Shown here one piece after another: positions 29,251 to 39,333 of a stretch of 64,000 nucleotides of DNA; position 1 is the first letter of the stretch; the number at the start of each line of letters is the position of its first letter. The stretch lies in assembly GCF_900292015.1 (NCBI RefSeq), contig NZ_LR130759.1, positions 3,782,001 to 3,846,000 on the forward strand, given 5' to 3'. The stretch comes from Mycobacterium basiliense. Its GTDB lineage: Bacteria > Actinomycetota > Actinomycetes > Mycobacteriales > Mycobacteriaceae. Position numbers and translations under genes: made by a program. The notes under the pieces are model-generated. The model did no database searches, was not told the DNA's origin, and saw only the letters and a list, made by a program, of their open reading frames with translations.

Positions 29251-30300
29251 ATGAGCAGAGACCGTTCGCTGCGGGTAATCCAATGGACTACCGGAAACAT
29301 CGGGCGCCGATCGCTGCACGCCATGATCGGCCGGTCCGATATGGAGCTGGTCGGGGTCTACGCGCACGGCCCGGACAAAGTCGGTGTCGACGCCGCCTAC
29401 CTGGCCGGCTGGCCCGAGCCGACCGGCGTATTCGCGACCAACGACATCGACGCGCTGCTCGCATTAGGCGCTGACGCATGTTGCTACAACCCGTTGTGGC
29501 CCAACATCGATGAGCTGGTGTGTCTGCTCGAGTCGGGGGTCAACGTGTGCACCAGCGCCGCGTGGATCACCGGGGGCAAGCAGACACCGCGGGACCGCGA
29601 ACGCATCATCGCGGCCTGCCAGCGCGGCGGCTCGACGATCTTTGGCAGCGGCGCACACCCCGGGATGACGAACATGGTGGGCATGGTGCTCAGCGGCGCG
29701 TGCGAACGAGTCGACGAGATCCGCATCACCGAATCGGTGGATTGCTCGACCTATGCGTCGGCCGAAACCCAGAAGGCCATGGGGTTCTCGCAGGATCCCG
29801 ATACCCCGGGGCTGGCCGAGAGCGTGCGGCGGGAAAGCGAAGTCTTTGCCGAGTCCGCGGCGATGATGGCCGACGCGATTGGGGCGACGCTGGACAGGAT
29901 GACCTTCGACGTCACCTTCACGCCGGCCACCGCCGACACCGATCTGGGATTTATGAAGATTCCCGCCGGAACCGTCGGCAGCGTCTTCGGCTATCACCGT
30001 GGCTGGGCCGGCGATCGCAACGTCGTCAGCGTCGGGTTCAACTGGAGCATGGGCGATCACGTAGTGCCACCCAAACCATTGGAGCACGGCCACGTCATCC
30101 AGGTGTTCGGGTTGCCCAACATGCGAACGGTGCTGCACTGTCTGCCGCCGAAAGATTGGACCGAGCCGGGATTCATGGGCTTGGGCATGATCTACACCGC
30201 GATGCCAGTCACCAACGCGGTTCCGGCGGTGGTGCGCGCCGAACCCGGAATCGTGACGTTGGCCGATCTACCTCCGATCACCGGCCGGGCATCCGGCTAA
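29251..30300 (+). CDS. DapB-like NAD(P)-binding oxidoreductase (2,4-diaminopentanoate dehydrogenase-like)
   Basis: A 349-residue protein starting at ATG 29251 behind AGAGGAG. The N-terminal Rossmann fold reads [19 protein letters not shown], with the TGN-x-GR pattern of the dihydrodipicolinate-reductase-like family found many times in mycobacteria. [12 protein letters not shown] near 130 and [11 protein letters not shown] near 160 are also typical. True DapB is about 245 residues, so this is not the lysine enzyme. The substrate is unknown. It is divergent from eis with about 130 bp between. Confidence 0.82.
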   Translation: MSRDRSLRVIQWTTGNIGRRSLHAMIGRSDMELVGVYAHGPDKVGVDAAYLAGWPEPTGVFATNDIDALLALGADACCYNPLWPNIDELVCLLESGVNVCTSAAWITGGKQTPRDRERIIAACQRGGSTIFGSGAHPGMTNMVGMVLSGACERVDEIRITESVDCSTYASAETQKAMGFSQDPDTPGLAESVRRESEVFAESAAMMADAIGATLDRMTFDVTFTPATADTDLGFMKIPAGTVGSVFGYHRGWAGDRNVVSVGFNWSMGDHVVPPKPLEHGHVIQVFGLPNMRTVLHCLPPKDWTEPGFMGLGMIYTAMPVTNAVPAVVRAEPGIVTLADLPPITGRASG

Positions 30301-30920
30301 TGGTTGACTTGGCTGGTCACGCCGGGGTCTGATGCCTGGCCTCCCTTTCTTCACGATGCCGACCTTGCGATGTCCAGGTTTTCGACCTCTGTGCCGAGCG
30401 GATACTCATTGCATCCCTACCGGCCGGCGCAGAACACGATCCGCGTCCGGTCGTTGCCCTGCCGCGACGCATAAGCGAGGTACCCGACACGCCGCAGATC
30501 GTCGCCAAGGCTTATGACTCGTGCGCGGCGGCGCCGAATCTGAGCATCGTCGGCATAGAAGCTATTGCTTGCTAGAGCGGAAGCGAGATTTCCCGAAGCC
30601 GCGCCATGCACGCCACACCCCAGCACCTCACAATTGAGTGAATCCGCAGCTCAAATACCTAGGCGTGCGATGCGGCAGCGACTGACCAAATCTGGCCGAC
30701 CCGGCACTCACCAAGGCCGATCCCGCAGCCACCAGCGCCGGGAGAGCCGGCGCCAGGGCGGCGCGCAGCGAACCACCCGGCGTGTCAACGCACCCCGAGG
30801 AACGGTAGCGTGCACTAAGGATTAGGATGCTTAGCCAAGCAAAGATTCTGCTGGCACGGCGCACGCACGCCCGGCCGGCAGACCGCGATGACCTGCAACG
30901 TCGAGCGGAGGGCGGTCCGG
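30301..30920. other. Intergenic region of about 620 bp upstream of mmpS
   Basis: No convincing gene is visible. Frames of 60-85 codons occur on both strands, but none has a good start site or recognisable motif. One minus-strand frame around 30417-30626 ends in VFCAGR and could be a decayed remnant. The mmpS promoter should lie at the right end, where GGAGGG marks the ribosome binding site. Confidence 0.35.
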
Positions 30921-31364
30921 ATGAAAACAATTCCCGTTGCCCGCTGGGTCAAACAAGCCTGGATCCCGCTGGTCCTGATCGTTGTGCTCGCGGTTTCGGG
31001 TTTGGTTGTCATGCGGCTGCACCGGATCTTCGGGTCCGAAGACCTCAACGCCAATGCCGGAGCCGGGATCGACATCGTGCAATTCAATCCGAAGGTCGTC
31101 ACCTACGAGATCTACGGGGCACCGGGATCTACCGCCAACATCAACTACTGGGACGCGGCGGCCGACACCCACCAGGTCAACACCGCCCCCCTGCCGTGGT
31201 TTTTCACAATTTCGACCACGCTACCGTCGGTGACCGCCAACATCATGGCCCAGGGCGACGGTAGCCAGATCGGCTGCCGCATCACCGTGGACGGTGTTGT
31301 CCGCGAGGAGAAAAGGGCCGAAGGGGTGCGGCCCCAGACGTTCTGCCTGGTGAAATCCGCATGA
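30921..31364 (+). CDS. mmpS: MmpS family membrane-anchored accessory protein
   Basis: A 147-residue protein with one N-terminal membrane helix (about residues 14-34, LVLIVVLAVSGLVVM) and a beta-rich periplasmic domain. It contains VTYEIYGAPGSTANINYWD and ends with paired Cys residues in IGCRI and TFCLV. This matches MmpS4/5-type partners of MmpL exporters. ATG at 30921 has GGAGGG at a good distance; an ATG at 30888 in frame has none. The stop overlaps the mmpL start as ATGA, which indicates coupled translation. The exact numbered paralogue cannot be fixed. Confidence 0.92.
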   Translation: MKTIPVARWVKQAWIPLVLIVVLAVSGLVVMRLHRIFGSEDLNANAGAGIDIVQFNPKVVTYEIYGAPGSTANINYWDAAADTHQVNTAPLPWFFTISTTLPSVTANIMAQGDGSQIGCRITVDGVVREEKRAEGVRPQTFCLVKSA

Positions 31365-34264
31365 GCAACGTCGAGGACGAGACCACGGGCCCGATCGAGA
31401 CCCGCGAAATCGAACAAGCCGGCGACGCGCCGCCCACCGCCCGGCCACACCGCCCCCTCCTCCCCCACACAATCCGGATTTTCGCGGTGCCGATCATCAT
31501 CGCCTGGGTATTCGTGACGATCCTGGTGAACGTCGCCGTTCCGCGCTTGGAGGTGGTCAGCGAGCAACACTCCGCTCCGATGACCCCGGTCGATGCACCG
31601 TCGATGAAGGCGATGATGCTGCTGGGGCACAACTTCCGGGAATTCGATTCCAACAGCACCGTCATGATCGTGCTGGAAGGCCAGCGCCCCCTGGGCGACG
31701 ACGCGCATCACTACTACGACCACCTGATCCGCCAACTTCGGCAGGATCCCACGCACATCCAACACATCCAAGATTTCTGGGGGGACCGGCTGACCGCTGC
31801 GGGGGCCCAAAGCGCTGATGCCAAGAGCGCCTACGTCATGTTGAACCTCGCCGGCAACCAAGGCACCACGCTGGCCAACGATTCCGTGGAAGCCGTGCGC
31901 GAGGTGATCGAGCGCAACCAGCCGCCGTCCGGGGTGACGGCCTACGTCACCGGTCCCGCGGCGCTCAGCGACGACATGCACATCATCGGCAATGCCAGCC
32001 TGGCCAAGATCACGCTGTTCACCCTCGGCGCCATTGCCGTCATGTTGCTATTGGTCTACCGCTCGATCGTCACCACGCTGATCCAGCTGTTCATGACCGG
32101 TATCGCGTTGGCCTCGGCGCGCGGAATCGTCGCGGTCCTCGGATACAACAACGTATTTGGTCTCACCACGTTCGCGGCCAACATCCTCACCATGCTGGCG
32201 ATCGCCGCCGGAACTGACTACGGAATATTTCTCCTGGGCCGCTATCAAGAGGCGCTCCGCGCCGGAGAAGACCGAGAGACCGCCTATTACACCACTTTTC
32301 GCGGCGTTGCCCCGGTGGTATTGGGGTCCGGTCTGACCATCGCCGGGGCGACCTACTGTCTGAGTTTTGCTCGGCTGCCCTGGTTCAGCACCATGGGCGC
32401 GCCGGTGGCGATCGGGATGCTGGTTGTGGTGTTGGCCGGGCTCACACTCGGCCCCGCAGTGGTCTTCGTCGGCAGTCGATTCCACCTTTTCGAGTCCAAA
32501 CGGGCGGCAAAGAAAGGTCGGCTGTGGCGACGGGTGGGCACCGCCGTTGTGCGGTGGCCCGCACCGATTCTGGCACTGAGTTCGGCGATCGTGCTGATCG
32601 GCATGGTCGCCCTGCCGGGCTTTCACACCAGCTATAACGACCGCTACTACCTGCCGACCTCTGCCCCCTCCAATCTCGGGCAAGCCGCCGCCGACCGACA
32701 CTTCTCTCCGGCCCGGATGAACCCGGACATCTTGATGATCGAAGCCAACCATGACATGCGCAACACGGCGGACATGCTGGTTTTGGACAAGGTCGCCAAG
32801 AACGTCATCCGAACCGTCGGAATTGCGATGATCCAGGACATCACCAGACCGCTGGGCATCCCTATTCAGCACAGCTCCATACCGTTTCAGAACAGCATGC
32901 AAAGCCAGACCACCATGCAGAACATGGCATTTCTGAAAGACCGCATGGCCGACATGACCAGGATGGCTGACGAAATGCAGTTCCTGATCGACACGATGCA
33001 GCGGATGTACGCCATCATGGTGGATTTGGATGCCACTACCACCGACACGGCACGCGTCACCGCCGAAACCGCAGGAATTACCGATGAACTGCGAAACCAT
33101 CTGGCCGATTTCGATGACTTCTGGCGACCGATCCGGTCTTACTTCTATTGGGAACGGCACTGTTTCGACATTCCGATCTGCTGGTCCTTCAGATCCCTGT
33201 TCGACTCGCTGGACGGGATAGACAAGCTGTCGGAGAAGTTTCAAGAACTCACCCAAGACATCCAGCACACCGCGGGGCTCACGTCGCAAATGCGGGCACT
33301 GATCCCGCCGATGATTGAAACCATGAAGACCACCAAGGCGTTGACGCTGACCATGCAGTCCACCTTCTCGGCAATGCTCGACCAGATGGACGAGCTGAGC
33401 AACACGGCGATCGTCATGGGGCAAAGTTTCGACGCCTCCAAGAACGACGACTTCTTCTACCTGCCGCCGGAGGCGTTCGATAACCCGGACTTTCAAACGG
33501 GGTTGCGGATGTTCTTGTCCCCGGACGGCAAATCGGCGCGCTTTTTCATCACCCACCAGGGCGATCCGATGACCCCGGAAGGGATCTCACGGGTAGAAGC
33601 GGAGCGAACGGCTGCCCAGGAGGGCCTGAAGCAATCGTCCCTCTCGGATGCCAAGGTCTATCTCGGCGGAACCGCCGCAACGTTCAAAGACATGGCCGAC
33701 GGCGAAAAGTACGACCTGATGATCGCGGTGGTTTCGGCCCTCACCTTGATCTTCATGATCATGCTGTTGCTCACCCGCAGCATAGTTGCCGCGTTAGTCA
33801 TCGTGGGTACCGCGGCCAGCTCGATCGCCGCATCATTCGGCTTGTCCGTACTCATTTGGCAGGATCTGTTCGGCATCAAGATCCACTGGATCGTGGCGGC
33901 GCTATCGGTGATAATCCTGTTGGCTGTCGGATCCGACTACAACCTGCTTCTGGTTTCGCGGTTCCGGGAAGAGATCCATGCTGGACTCAAAACCGGAACC
34001 ATCCGCTCCATGGCCGGCACCGGAGGAGTGGTGACGGCCGCCGGCTTGGTGTTCGCCTTCACCATGGCGTCCATGCTGGGCAGCGAGTTGCGGGTGCTTG
34101 GACAATTCGGGTCAACCGTGTGCATCGGTCTGCTGTTGGACACGCTGATCGTGCGCACCCTGCTGATGCCATCGATCGCGACGCTGCTGGGACGTTGGTT
34201 CTGGTGGCCGCAAGTCGTGCATCCGCGCGGCGCCGACAACATGCGGCGCGCCTCCAGCGGCTGA
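31361..34264 (+). CDS. mmpL: MmpL family RND transporter
   Basis: A 967-residue RND-superfamily exporter with about twelve membrane segments and two periplasmic domains. The proton-relay Asp-Tyr pairs are visible in AAGTDYGIFLLGRY (near residue 285) and AVGSDYNLLLVSRF (near 860). Residues about 500-720 form a long Met/Gln-rich helical hairpin, the coiled-coil extension of MmpL4/5-type proteins. Relatives export siderophores, glycopeptidolipids or other lipids. The adjacent mmpS gene fits a MmpS4-MmpL4-like pair. The cargo is unknown, as no biosynthetic gene lies nearby. Confidence 0.93.
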   Translation: MSNVEDETTGPIETREIEQAGDAPPTARPHRPLLPHTIRIFAVPIIIAWVFVTILVNVAVPRLEVVSEQHSAPMTPVDAPSMKAMMLLGHNFREFDSNSTVMIVLEGQRPLGDDAHHYYDHLIRQLRQDPTHIQHIQDFWGDRLTAAGAQSADAKSAYVMLNLAGNQGTTLANDSVEAVREVIERNQPPSGVTAYVTGPAALSDDMHIIGNASLAKITLFTLGAIAVMLLLVYRSIVTTLIQLFMTGIALASARGIVAVLGYNNVFGLTTFAANILTMLAIAAGTDYGIFLLGRYQEALRAGEDRETAYYTTFRGVAPVVLGSGLTIAGATYCLSFARLPWFSTMGAPVAIGMLVVVLAGLTLGPAVVFVGSRFHLFESKRAAKKGRLWRRVGTAVVRWPAPILALSSAIVLIGMVALPGFHTSYNDRYYLPTSAPSNLGQAAADRHFSPARMNPDILMIEANHDMRNTADMLVLDKVAKNVIRTVGIAMIQDITRPLGIPIQHSSIPFQNSMQSQTTMQNMAFLKDRMADMTRMADEMQFLIDTMQRMYAIMVDLDATTTDTARVTAETAGITDELRNHLADFDDFWRPIRSYFYWERHCFDIPICWSFRSLFDSLDGIDKLSEKFQELTQDIQHTAGLTSQMRALIPPMIETMKTTKALTLTMQSTFSAMLDQMDELSNTAIVMGQSFDASKNDDFFYLPPEAFDNPDFQTGLRMFLSPDGKSARFFITHQGDPMTPEGISRVEAERTAAQEGLKQSSLSDAKVYLGGTAATFKDMADGEKYDLMIAVVSALTLIFMIMLLLTRSIVAALVIVGTAASSIAASFGLSVLIWQDLFGIKIHWIVAALSVIILLAVGSDYNLLLVSRFREEIHAGLKTGTIRSMAGTGGVVTAAGLVFAFTMASMLGSELRVLGQFGSTVCIGLLLDTLIVRTLLMPSIATLLGRWFWWPQVVHPRGADNMRRASSG

Positions 34265-34335
34265 TCCGGCACCGGGAAATGCCGCTATCCTGGCGATTCG
34301 AGAAATATTCCCGCGGAACGTGATTGCATTTGCCT

Positions 34336-35877
34336 ATGTCGTTCGTGAGTGTGGCGCCGGAATTGGTGGCAACCGCGACAGCGGATCTTGCGGGTATCGG
34401 TTCGGCGATTGGCGCGGCGAATGCGGCCGCCGCGGTCGCGACCACGACGGTTTTGCCTTCGGCCGCCGACGAGGTTTCGGCGGCGATTGCGGCGTTTCTG
34501 GCCAACTACGCTCGGCAGTATCGGGTGCTGGCCGGTCAGGTCGAGACGCTGGTCGAACAGTTCACCCGTGACATCCTGGTCGGCACGAAGTCGTATGTGG
34601 CCGCCGAGTCGGCCAACCTGGAACGGTTGGTTTGGGGCATGGCCAGCGGGCCGGCCGACCTGGTCAACGAGCCAGTCCGAGAACTGACCGGGCGCCCAAT
34701 GATCGGCAACGGCGCCAACGGATACACCAACTCCGAGGGCATCGGGACCAGCGGCGGGGCCGGCGGGTGGCTGTACGGCAACGGTGGCACGGGTGGCATC
34801 AGCACGCGCGCTGGAGTGCCCGGAGGTACCGGCGGCAACGGCGGGTTGTTGATCGGCAACGGCGGTACCGGTGGCATCAGCCTCTACGGCGGAGCACCCG
34901 GGGGTGCCGGCGGGGCCGCAGGTCTAATCGGCGACGGCGGCACCGGCGGGGCCAGCGGACCTGGCGGCGTTGCCGGCATCGGGGGCCACGCCGGGTTGCT
35001 ATGGGGGCAAACCGGCGCCCCCGGCGTCAACACCCCGCTCACCGCGAACCAAACACTGCTCTACGTGGATCAATACGGCAACCCACTGATAAACATCTCG
35101 GTGGGCGGCGGACCGAGCATGCCCGTCATCGTCGACTCCGGCTCCACCGGCCTACTGATTCCACCCCAATACGTCAATCTGGCGGCCCTGGGCCCGCCCA
35201 CTGGTACTGGTTCCGTCAGTTACGGCCTGAGCGACACCGGTCGACTCAACATCGAATACCAAACATTCCAAACGACCGTAAATTACGGGAATGGCATCGT
35301 CAGCCCGTCGACCACCGTGGGCGTCGCCACCTCGGCATGGCTGGGCGACCCATCGAACACCATCCCGGTTTCGTCGCTACCCGCGTATCTGGGCATCGGC
35401 CCCAACAACCAGTTCCCCTTCGGCACCCCGACGAACGCGGCACTACCGGTCAACATGAATCAGGGTGTGCTGATCGACATGCCGCGCGGTCTGCTGGAGT
35501 TCGGTCCCAATTCGCAGCCGCCCATCGTCCAACTCAACGGAGCACCGGGGACCGTTCTGCAAGTACAAATCGACGACCAGCCGGTGCAAACCATCAACGC
35601 CTACATCGATTCCGGTGGTGTGCACGGATCCATCCCCCAATCGTTGGTCCCGGGCCTTGCCGTGGGCAATCACCTGCCCGAGGGAACAACCATCACGGTC
35701 TACACGATCAACGGCGTCAAGCTGTACTCCCAGACGGTCACTGCGGCCAGCTCCCCACTCGTGGTGTCATCGAACAACGTGTTCAACACCGGGAATTACC
35801 CCTTCTCAGTCGGACCGATCTACATCTGGAACGAACCCAGCCCGGTAGGCACCACGGTTTTCGACCGTCTGGCCTGA
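34336..35877 (+). CDS. PE-family aspartic protease (PE_PGRS16/PecA-like)
   Basis: A 513-residue protein with a PE domain (residues 1-95, MSFVSVAPELVATATADL onward), a short Gly-rich PGRS-like spacer (about 130-230) and a C-terminal pepsin-like protease domain. The two catalytic Asp motifs are IVDSGSTGLLIP near residue 265 and YIDSGGVHGSIP near 425. This is the architecture of PecA and PE_PGRS16, surface aspartic proteases secreted through ESX-5. The spacer is short compared with ordinary PE_PGRS proteins. It follows mmpL by about 70 bp on the same strand, but a functional link is not established. Confidence 0.93.
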   Translation: MSFVSVAPELVATATADLAGIGSAIGAANAAAAVATTTVLPSAADEVSAAIAAFLANYARQYRVLAGQVETLVEQFTRDILVGTKSYVAAESANLERLVWGMASGPADLVNEPVRELTGRPMIGNGANGYTNSEGIGTSGGAGGWLYGNGGTGGISTRAGVPGGTGGNGGLLIGNGGTGGISLYGGAPGGAGGAAGLIGDGGTGGASGPGGVAGIGGHAGLLWGQTGAPGVNTPLTANQTLLYVDQYGNPLINISVGGGPSMPVIVDSGSTGLLIPPQYVNLAALGPPTGTGSVSYGLSDTGRLNIEYQTFQTTVNYGNGIVSPSTTVGVATSAWLGDPSNTIPVSSLPAYLGIGPNNQFPFGTPTNAALPVNMNQGVLIDMPRGLLEFGPNSQPPIVQLNGAPGTVLQVQIDDQPVQTINAYIDSGGVHGSIPQSLVPGLAVGNHLPEGTTITVYTINGVKLYSQTVTAASSPLVVSSNNVFNTGNYPFSVGPIYIWNEPSPVGTTVFDRLA

Positions 35878-35887
35878 CGCCCCAGGG

Positions 35888-36718
35888 TTATTCGGCGACC
35901 TGCAGGCAAACCGCCAGAGCTCCGGTGCCCACGTGCAGTGCCAGCACCGGGTCCAGCGATGTAACGGACGCCGGCCCACACGCCGGGAGCCGCTGCACTA
36001 ACTCCGCGGCCACGTTGTTGGCGGCCTCGGAATTGTCCACATGGTGCACCGCAAGCGTGGCCGGGCGCTCCCCGACGACTTCACAGACCCGTTCCACCAT
36101 CGCCGCCATCGCATGCCTGACGGTGCGCACCCGTTGGGCCAGAACGAGTTTGCCTTCCTCGAACCGCAGTACCGGTTTGAGAGCCAGCGCGGTACCCAGC
36201 CACGCCTTGGCGCCGCCGATCCGACCGCTCCGGCGCAGGTTGTCCAACCGAGGTACCACGACAAACGCGTGCGTGCGCGTCACCGCGGCTTCCGTAACAC
36301 GCACGACGTCATCGAGATCCCCGCCAGCGGCCGCGGCACGCGCGGCAGACAGCACCACGAACCCGGTGCCCATGGCGGCTGACTTCGAATCGACCACCCG
36401 TATCGGCGCTCCGAGGTCGGCCGCGGTCAGTTCGGCAGCGCGAAAGGTTCCCGACAGCCCAGACGAAATATGTACCGCCACCACCCCATCACCGCCGCTG
36501 GCGGCGAGCGCCTGCCGGTAGGCCGCACACAGCTGCGCCGGGGTGGCCGCCGCGGTGGTGGCGTGACTCTGGTGAATGTCCTCGGGAAGCTGATCGATGC
36601 CGTCGCGCAGGTCGGCGCCGTCGAGCAAGATGTGCAATGGCACTTGGTGTATCGCCAATTTCTCCCGCAGATCGGATGGCAGACCCGACGACGAATCCGT
36701 CACCACCACCACGGACAT
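35888..36718 (-). CDS. DegV family fatty-acid-binding protein (Rv2417c-like)
   Basis: A 276-residue DegV protein, the family that binds fatty acids. In Firmicutes it acts as FakB of the fatty acid kinase. It begins MSVVVVTDSSSGLPSDL, the conserved DSS loop, and contains VHISSGLSGTF near residue 85 and VVDSKSAAMGTG near 110, both usual lipid-pocket motifs. No FakA-type kinase is adjacent. It starts 3 bp after octT on the same strand and is probably co-transcribed. Confidence 0.92.
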   Translation of the reverse strand: MSVVVVTDSSSGLPSDLREKLAIHQVPLHILLDGADLRDGIDQLPEDIHQSHATTAAATPAQLCAAYRQALAASGGDGVVAVHISSGLSGTFRAAELTAADLGAPIRVVDSKSAAMGTGFVVLSAARAAAAGGDLDDVVRVTEAAVTRTHAFVVVPRLDNLRRSGRIGGAKAWLGTALALKPVLRFEEGKLVLAQRVRTVRHAMAAMVERVCEVVGERPATLAVHHVDNSEAANNVAAELVQRLPACGPASVTSLDPVLALHVGTGALAVCLQVAE

Positions 36719-36721
36719 GAC

Positions 36722-37459
36722 TCAACCGTGCGCTTTCCGGTTCGGCACCCCGGCTTCGGCAAGCGCCTTGAGCATCAGTTCGGCGACACCCCGATGAGCC
36801 TCGAAATTCCAGTGGATGCCGTCCGGATTGCCACGCCCGCTCATAACCTGTTCGGCAACAGCGGCTTTGAGATCCACCAACGGAATATCGCGCTGCTGAG
36901 CCCATTGGGTGATCGCGGCCACGGTGCCCGCGCGGCCGTGGTGCGCCTTGCCGTATGTCTCGGCAACGTGTACGGATGGTAGCGACGCGACAATCGGAAT
37001 GCCGGGACGGTTGAAATCGATTGCGCTGCGCGTCTGCTCGAGGTAGTCGACAGTTAGCTTCGGGGGCAGCGCGGATCGAGCCACCGGCGACAGCCGTGGC
37101 TGCACCCAGGCGTAGCCGTCGCGCACCCACCGACGCAGCCAGGAGGGCCGCACATACCGGATCAATTCCCGCAGCGCCGTCGGCAACACCGACGGCAGCG
37201 AGTCCATCCCGCTGGTAGCGAAGACAACCGCGCCCGCCCTGGGCAGCGCCGCCCAGGCCCGCGGGTCCTGGGTGGCCGCCCACCAGATGTCCCGACACGT
37301 CCAGCCGATGCGACCGATCAGTTCCAGATCCCAATCCAATTGGGAAGCAACGATGTTAGGCCAGATCCGCGGATCGTCGGCGGGAAGACCGCCGGTCGGT
37401 CCGTAGTAGGCCAGCGAGTCGGCGAAGACCAGTAAAGTGGGCCGTGTCTCAGAGGACAT
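36722..37459 (-). CDS. octT: Diglucosylglycerate octanoyltransferase (OctT)
   Basis: A 245-residue SGNH-type acyltransferase. The M. tuberculosis orthologue Rv2418c octanoylates diglucosylglycerate, an early precursor of methylglucose lipopolysaccharides. The N-terminal [13 protein letters not shown] provides the nucleophilic Ser of block [11 protein letters not shown] is near residue 85, and the C-terminal [14 protein letters not shown] holds the catalytic DxxH. It overlaps the end of gpgP by 11 bp. Since GpgP makes glucosylglycerate for the same pathway, the neighbourhood fits. Confidence 0.9.
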   Translation of the reverse strand: MSSETRPTLLVFADSLAYYGPTGGLPADDPRIWPNIVASQLDWDLELIGRIGWTCRDIWWAATQDPRAWAALPRAGAVVFATSGMDSLPSVLPTALRELIRYVRPSWLRRWVRDGYAWVQPRLSPVARSALPPKLTVDYLEQTRSAIDFNRPGIPIVASLPSVHVAETYGKAHHGRAGTVAAITQWAQQRDIPLVDLKAAVAEQVMSGRGNPDGIHWNFEAHRGVAELMLKALAEAGVPNRKAHG

Positions 37460-38123
37460 CGTTGGCGACCTGGGCCGAAGCGTTCCACACGTCTATGCGC
37501 CACCGAATCGCGTCGAAGTCGGTGGCGGCGTCGTCGGAATGACCAGACAGCTGTGCCCAACTGCAATTACCCATGCCACCCAGGATCGGAAAGCTGGCCA
37601 CCGGAAGCTTCAGCAATGCGGCGGACAGGGCGGCGATCAAACCGCCGTGCGCCACCAGAACCACCGGGCGATCTGGCTCGCCGACCGCACCCCATTCCGG
37701 CTCACCGGAGACCAACTCGGCGACCAACGGCAGGCTGCGGGCGGCTACGTCCAGCCTGCTCTCCCCGCCGTGCGGGGCCCAGGTCGCGTCCTCGCGCCAC
37801 GCCAGCCGCGCGCCCGGGGCCTCGGCGTCGATTTGGACGTGCGTCAGGCCTTGCCAGTCACCAAGATGTGTCTCCCGCAACCGGCTGTCGACGCGGACCG
37901 ACAGCCCGGTACGCTCCCCCAGCTTGATCGCCGTTTCGTAGGCGCGGCGCAGATCCGACGACACGATCAGCCGTGGCTGTAACTTGCCCAACACCTCGGC
38001 GGCAGCGACCGCCTGGGTGCGGCCGAGGTCGCTCAACTCGGTGTCCAACTGGCCCTGCATCCGGCTACCGAGGTTGAAGTCGGTTTGCCCGTGCCGCAGC
38101 ATGACCAGCCGCCGCCTCCTCAC
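37449..38123 (-). CDS. gpgP: Glucosyl-3-phosphoglycerate phosphatase GpgP
   Basis: A 224-residue histidine phosphatase of the phosphoglycerate-mutase-like superfamily. It removes phosphate from glucosyl-3-phosphoglycerate at the start of methylglucose lipopolysaccharide synthesis. The catalytic RHG motif is in [12 protein letters not shown] (near residue 10), ETHLGDWQG follows near 83, and the second His is in VVLVAHGG near 165. GTG at 38123 overlaps the rsfS stop as GTGA, giving a length close to Rv2419c. The open frame extends upstream to 38180 without need. Confidence 0.92.
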   Translation of the reverse strand: MRRRRLVMLRHGQTDFNLGSRMQGQLDTELSDLGRTQAVAAAEVLGKLQPRLIVSSDLRRAYETAIKLGERTGLSVRVDSRLRETHLGDWQGLTHVQIDAEAPGARLAWREDATWAPHGGESRLDVAARSLPLVAELVSGEPEWGAVGEPDRPVVLVAHGGLIAALSAALLKLPVASFPILGGMGNCSWAQLSGHSDDAATDFDAIRWRIDVWNASAQVANDVL

Positions 38124-38500
38124 GGCGCACCCGCCGACCCATCGGCCACGTCGACCGGCACCACCGGACAATCGGCCCACAGCCGGTCCAGTGCGTAGAA
38201 GTTGCGGTCGTCTTGATGCTGGATATGCACCACGATGTCGCGGTAGTCCAACAACGTCCAGCGGCCTTCGCGGGCGCCCTCGCGGCGCGCCAGCCGGTAG
38301 CCCGCCCGGCGCATTTTCTCCTCGACCTCGTCGACGATGGCGTTGACTTGCCGCTCGTTGGAAGCCGAGGCAATCACGAAGCAGTCGGTGATGACCAGCT
38401 GCCCGGACACATCGATCACCACAACGTCGTGGGCAAGCTTGGCCGCCGCGGCGCCGGCGGCCACGGTGGCCATGTCAATGGCTTCCGGATGTGCGGTCAT
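38120..38500 (-). CDS. rsfS: Ribosomal silencing factor RsfS
   Basis: A 126-residue Iojap/RsfS protein that binds ribosomal protein uL14 and keeps ribosomal subunits apart in starvation. Typical strings are [21 protein letters not shown] (residues about 25-45, shown by its ends), [13 protein letters not shown] and [11 protein letters not shown] at 38500 overlaps the nadD stop as ATGA and gives the length recalled for Rv2420c. It lies in the nadD-rsfS-gpgP-octT-degV operon. Confidence 0.94.
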   Translation of the reverse strand: MTAHPEAIDMATVAAGAAAAKLAHDVVVIDVSGQLVITDCFVIASASNERQVNAIVDEVEEKMRRAGYRLARREGAREGRWTLLDYRDIVVHIQHQDDRNFYALDRLWADCPVVPVDVADGSAGAP

Positions 38501-39174
38501 GTGTTGTTCCCGGCCGACAGCCGCGTGCTGGCGCGTGCGCTTTCCCCGCCTCGCTCGCCCGGCGGTGTGCAATAGAGCCTGCGCTTCGAGACGTACTGCA
38601 CGACACCGTCGGGCATCAAGTACCACAACGGACGGCGCTGCTGCGCTCGACTACGGCAGTCGGTCGAGGAAATCGCCAAGGCCGGGATCTCCACCAAAGT
38701 CAACGCGTCCTCGGCCAGTCCCTCCAGCGCACCGGTGATGTGGTCATGGCGCAGCTCGTAGCCGGGCCTGCTCACGCCGACGAACCGCGCCAACTCAAAC
38801 ATTTCCTCCCACCCCTGCCACGACAGGATCGAGGCCAGCGCGTCGGCACCGGTGATGAAATACAGCTCGGAATCCGGGTTGAGCGCACGCAGATCCCGCA
38901 GGGTGTCTTTGGTGTAGGTGGGGCCACCGCGGTCGATGTCGACCCTACTCACCGAGAAGCGTGGGTTGGAGGCGGTGGCGATCACCGTCATCAGGTACCG
39001 GTCTTCGGCGGCGGATACCTGCCGATCCTTTTGCCATGGCTGCCCGCTGGGCACGAACACGACCTGATCGAGTTCGAACAGATGAGCCACCTCACTGGCA
39101 GCAACCAGGTGACCGTAATGGATGGGATCGAACGTCCCGCCCATGACACCCAACCTGCGAAGCTGCTTTTGCAC
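38497..39174 (-). CDS. nadD: Nicotinate-nucleotide adenylyltransferase NadD
   Basis: NadD adenylates nicotinate mononucleotide in NAD synthesis. The nucleotidyltransferase signature [15 protein letters not shown] is near residue 10, and the second motif [10 protein letters not shown] near 180 is the usual ISSTxxR. I used GTG at 39174; GTG at 39204 is in frame and would add 10 residues, and neither has a strong ribosome binding site. NadE, which finishes the pathway, is encoded about 18 kb away in the same window. Confidence 0.92.
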   Translation of the reverse strand: MQKQLRRLGVMGGTFDPIHYGHLVAASEVAHLFELDQVVFVPSGQPWQKDRQVSAAEDRYLMTVIATASNPRFSVSRVDIDRGGPTYTKDTLRDLRALNPDSELYFITGADALASILSWQGWEEMFELARFVGVSRPGYELRHDHITGALEGLAEDALTLVEIPALAISSTDCRSRAQQRRPLWYLMPDGVVQYVSKRRLYCTPPGERGGESARASTRLSAGNNT

Positions 39175-39333
39175 GGTTTGCCAGCTTACTTGAGCACGTG
39201 ACACGCCTCAGATCGTGCGGGCGGCCCGCACGCGACGGCACGGTGGCAACGCGCCGGCCGCACACTCTCGGCAAATCATGAGCCTTCGGTCAATGTCCCC
39301 GCATCCGGCCGCTCGGTGATGTAAAAGGGGTCT

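Noticed and set aside
30417..30626. 69-codon minus-strand frame ending VFCAGR in the gap before mmpS
   Set aside because: No ribosome binding site, no signal peptide and no family resemblance; kept only as a possible remnant.
32048..33556. 502-codon minus-strand frame opposite mmpL
   Set aside because: It is antisense to the continuous 967-residue transporter and is rich in His and Arg as expected from a shadow frame.
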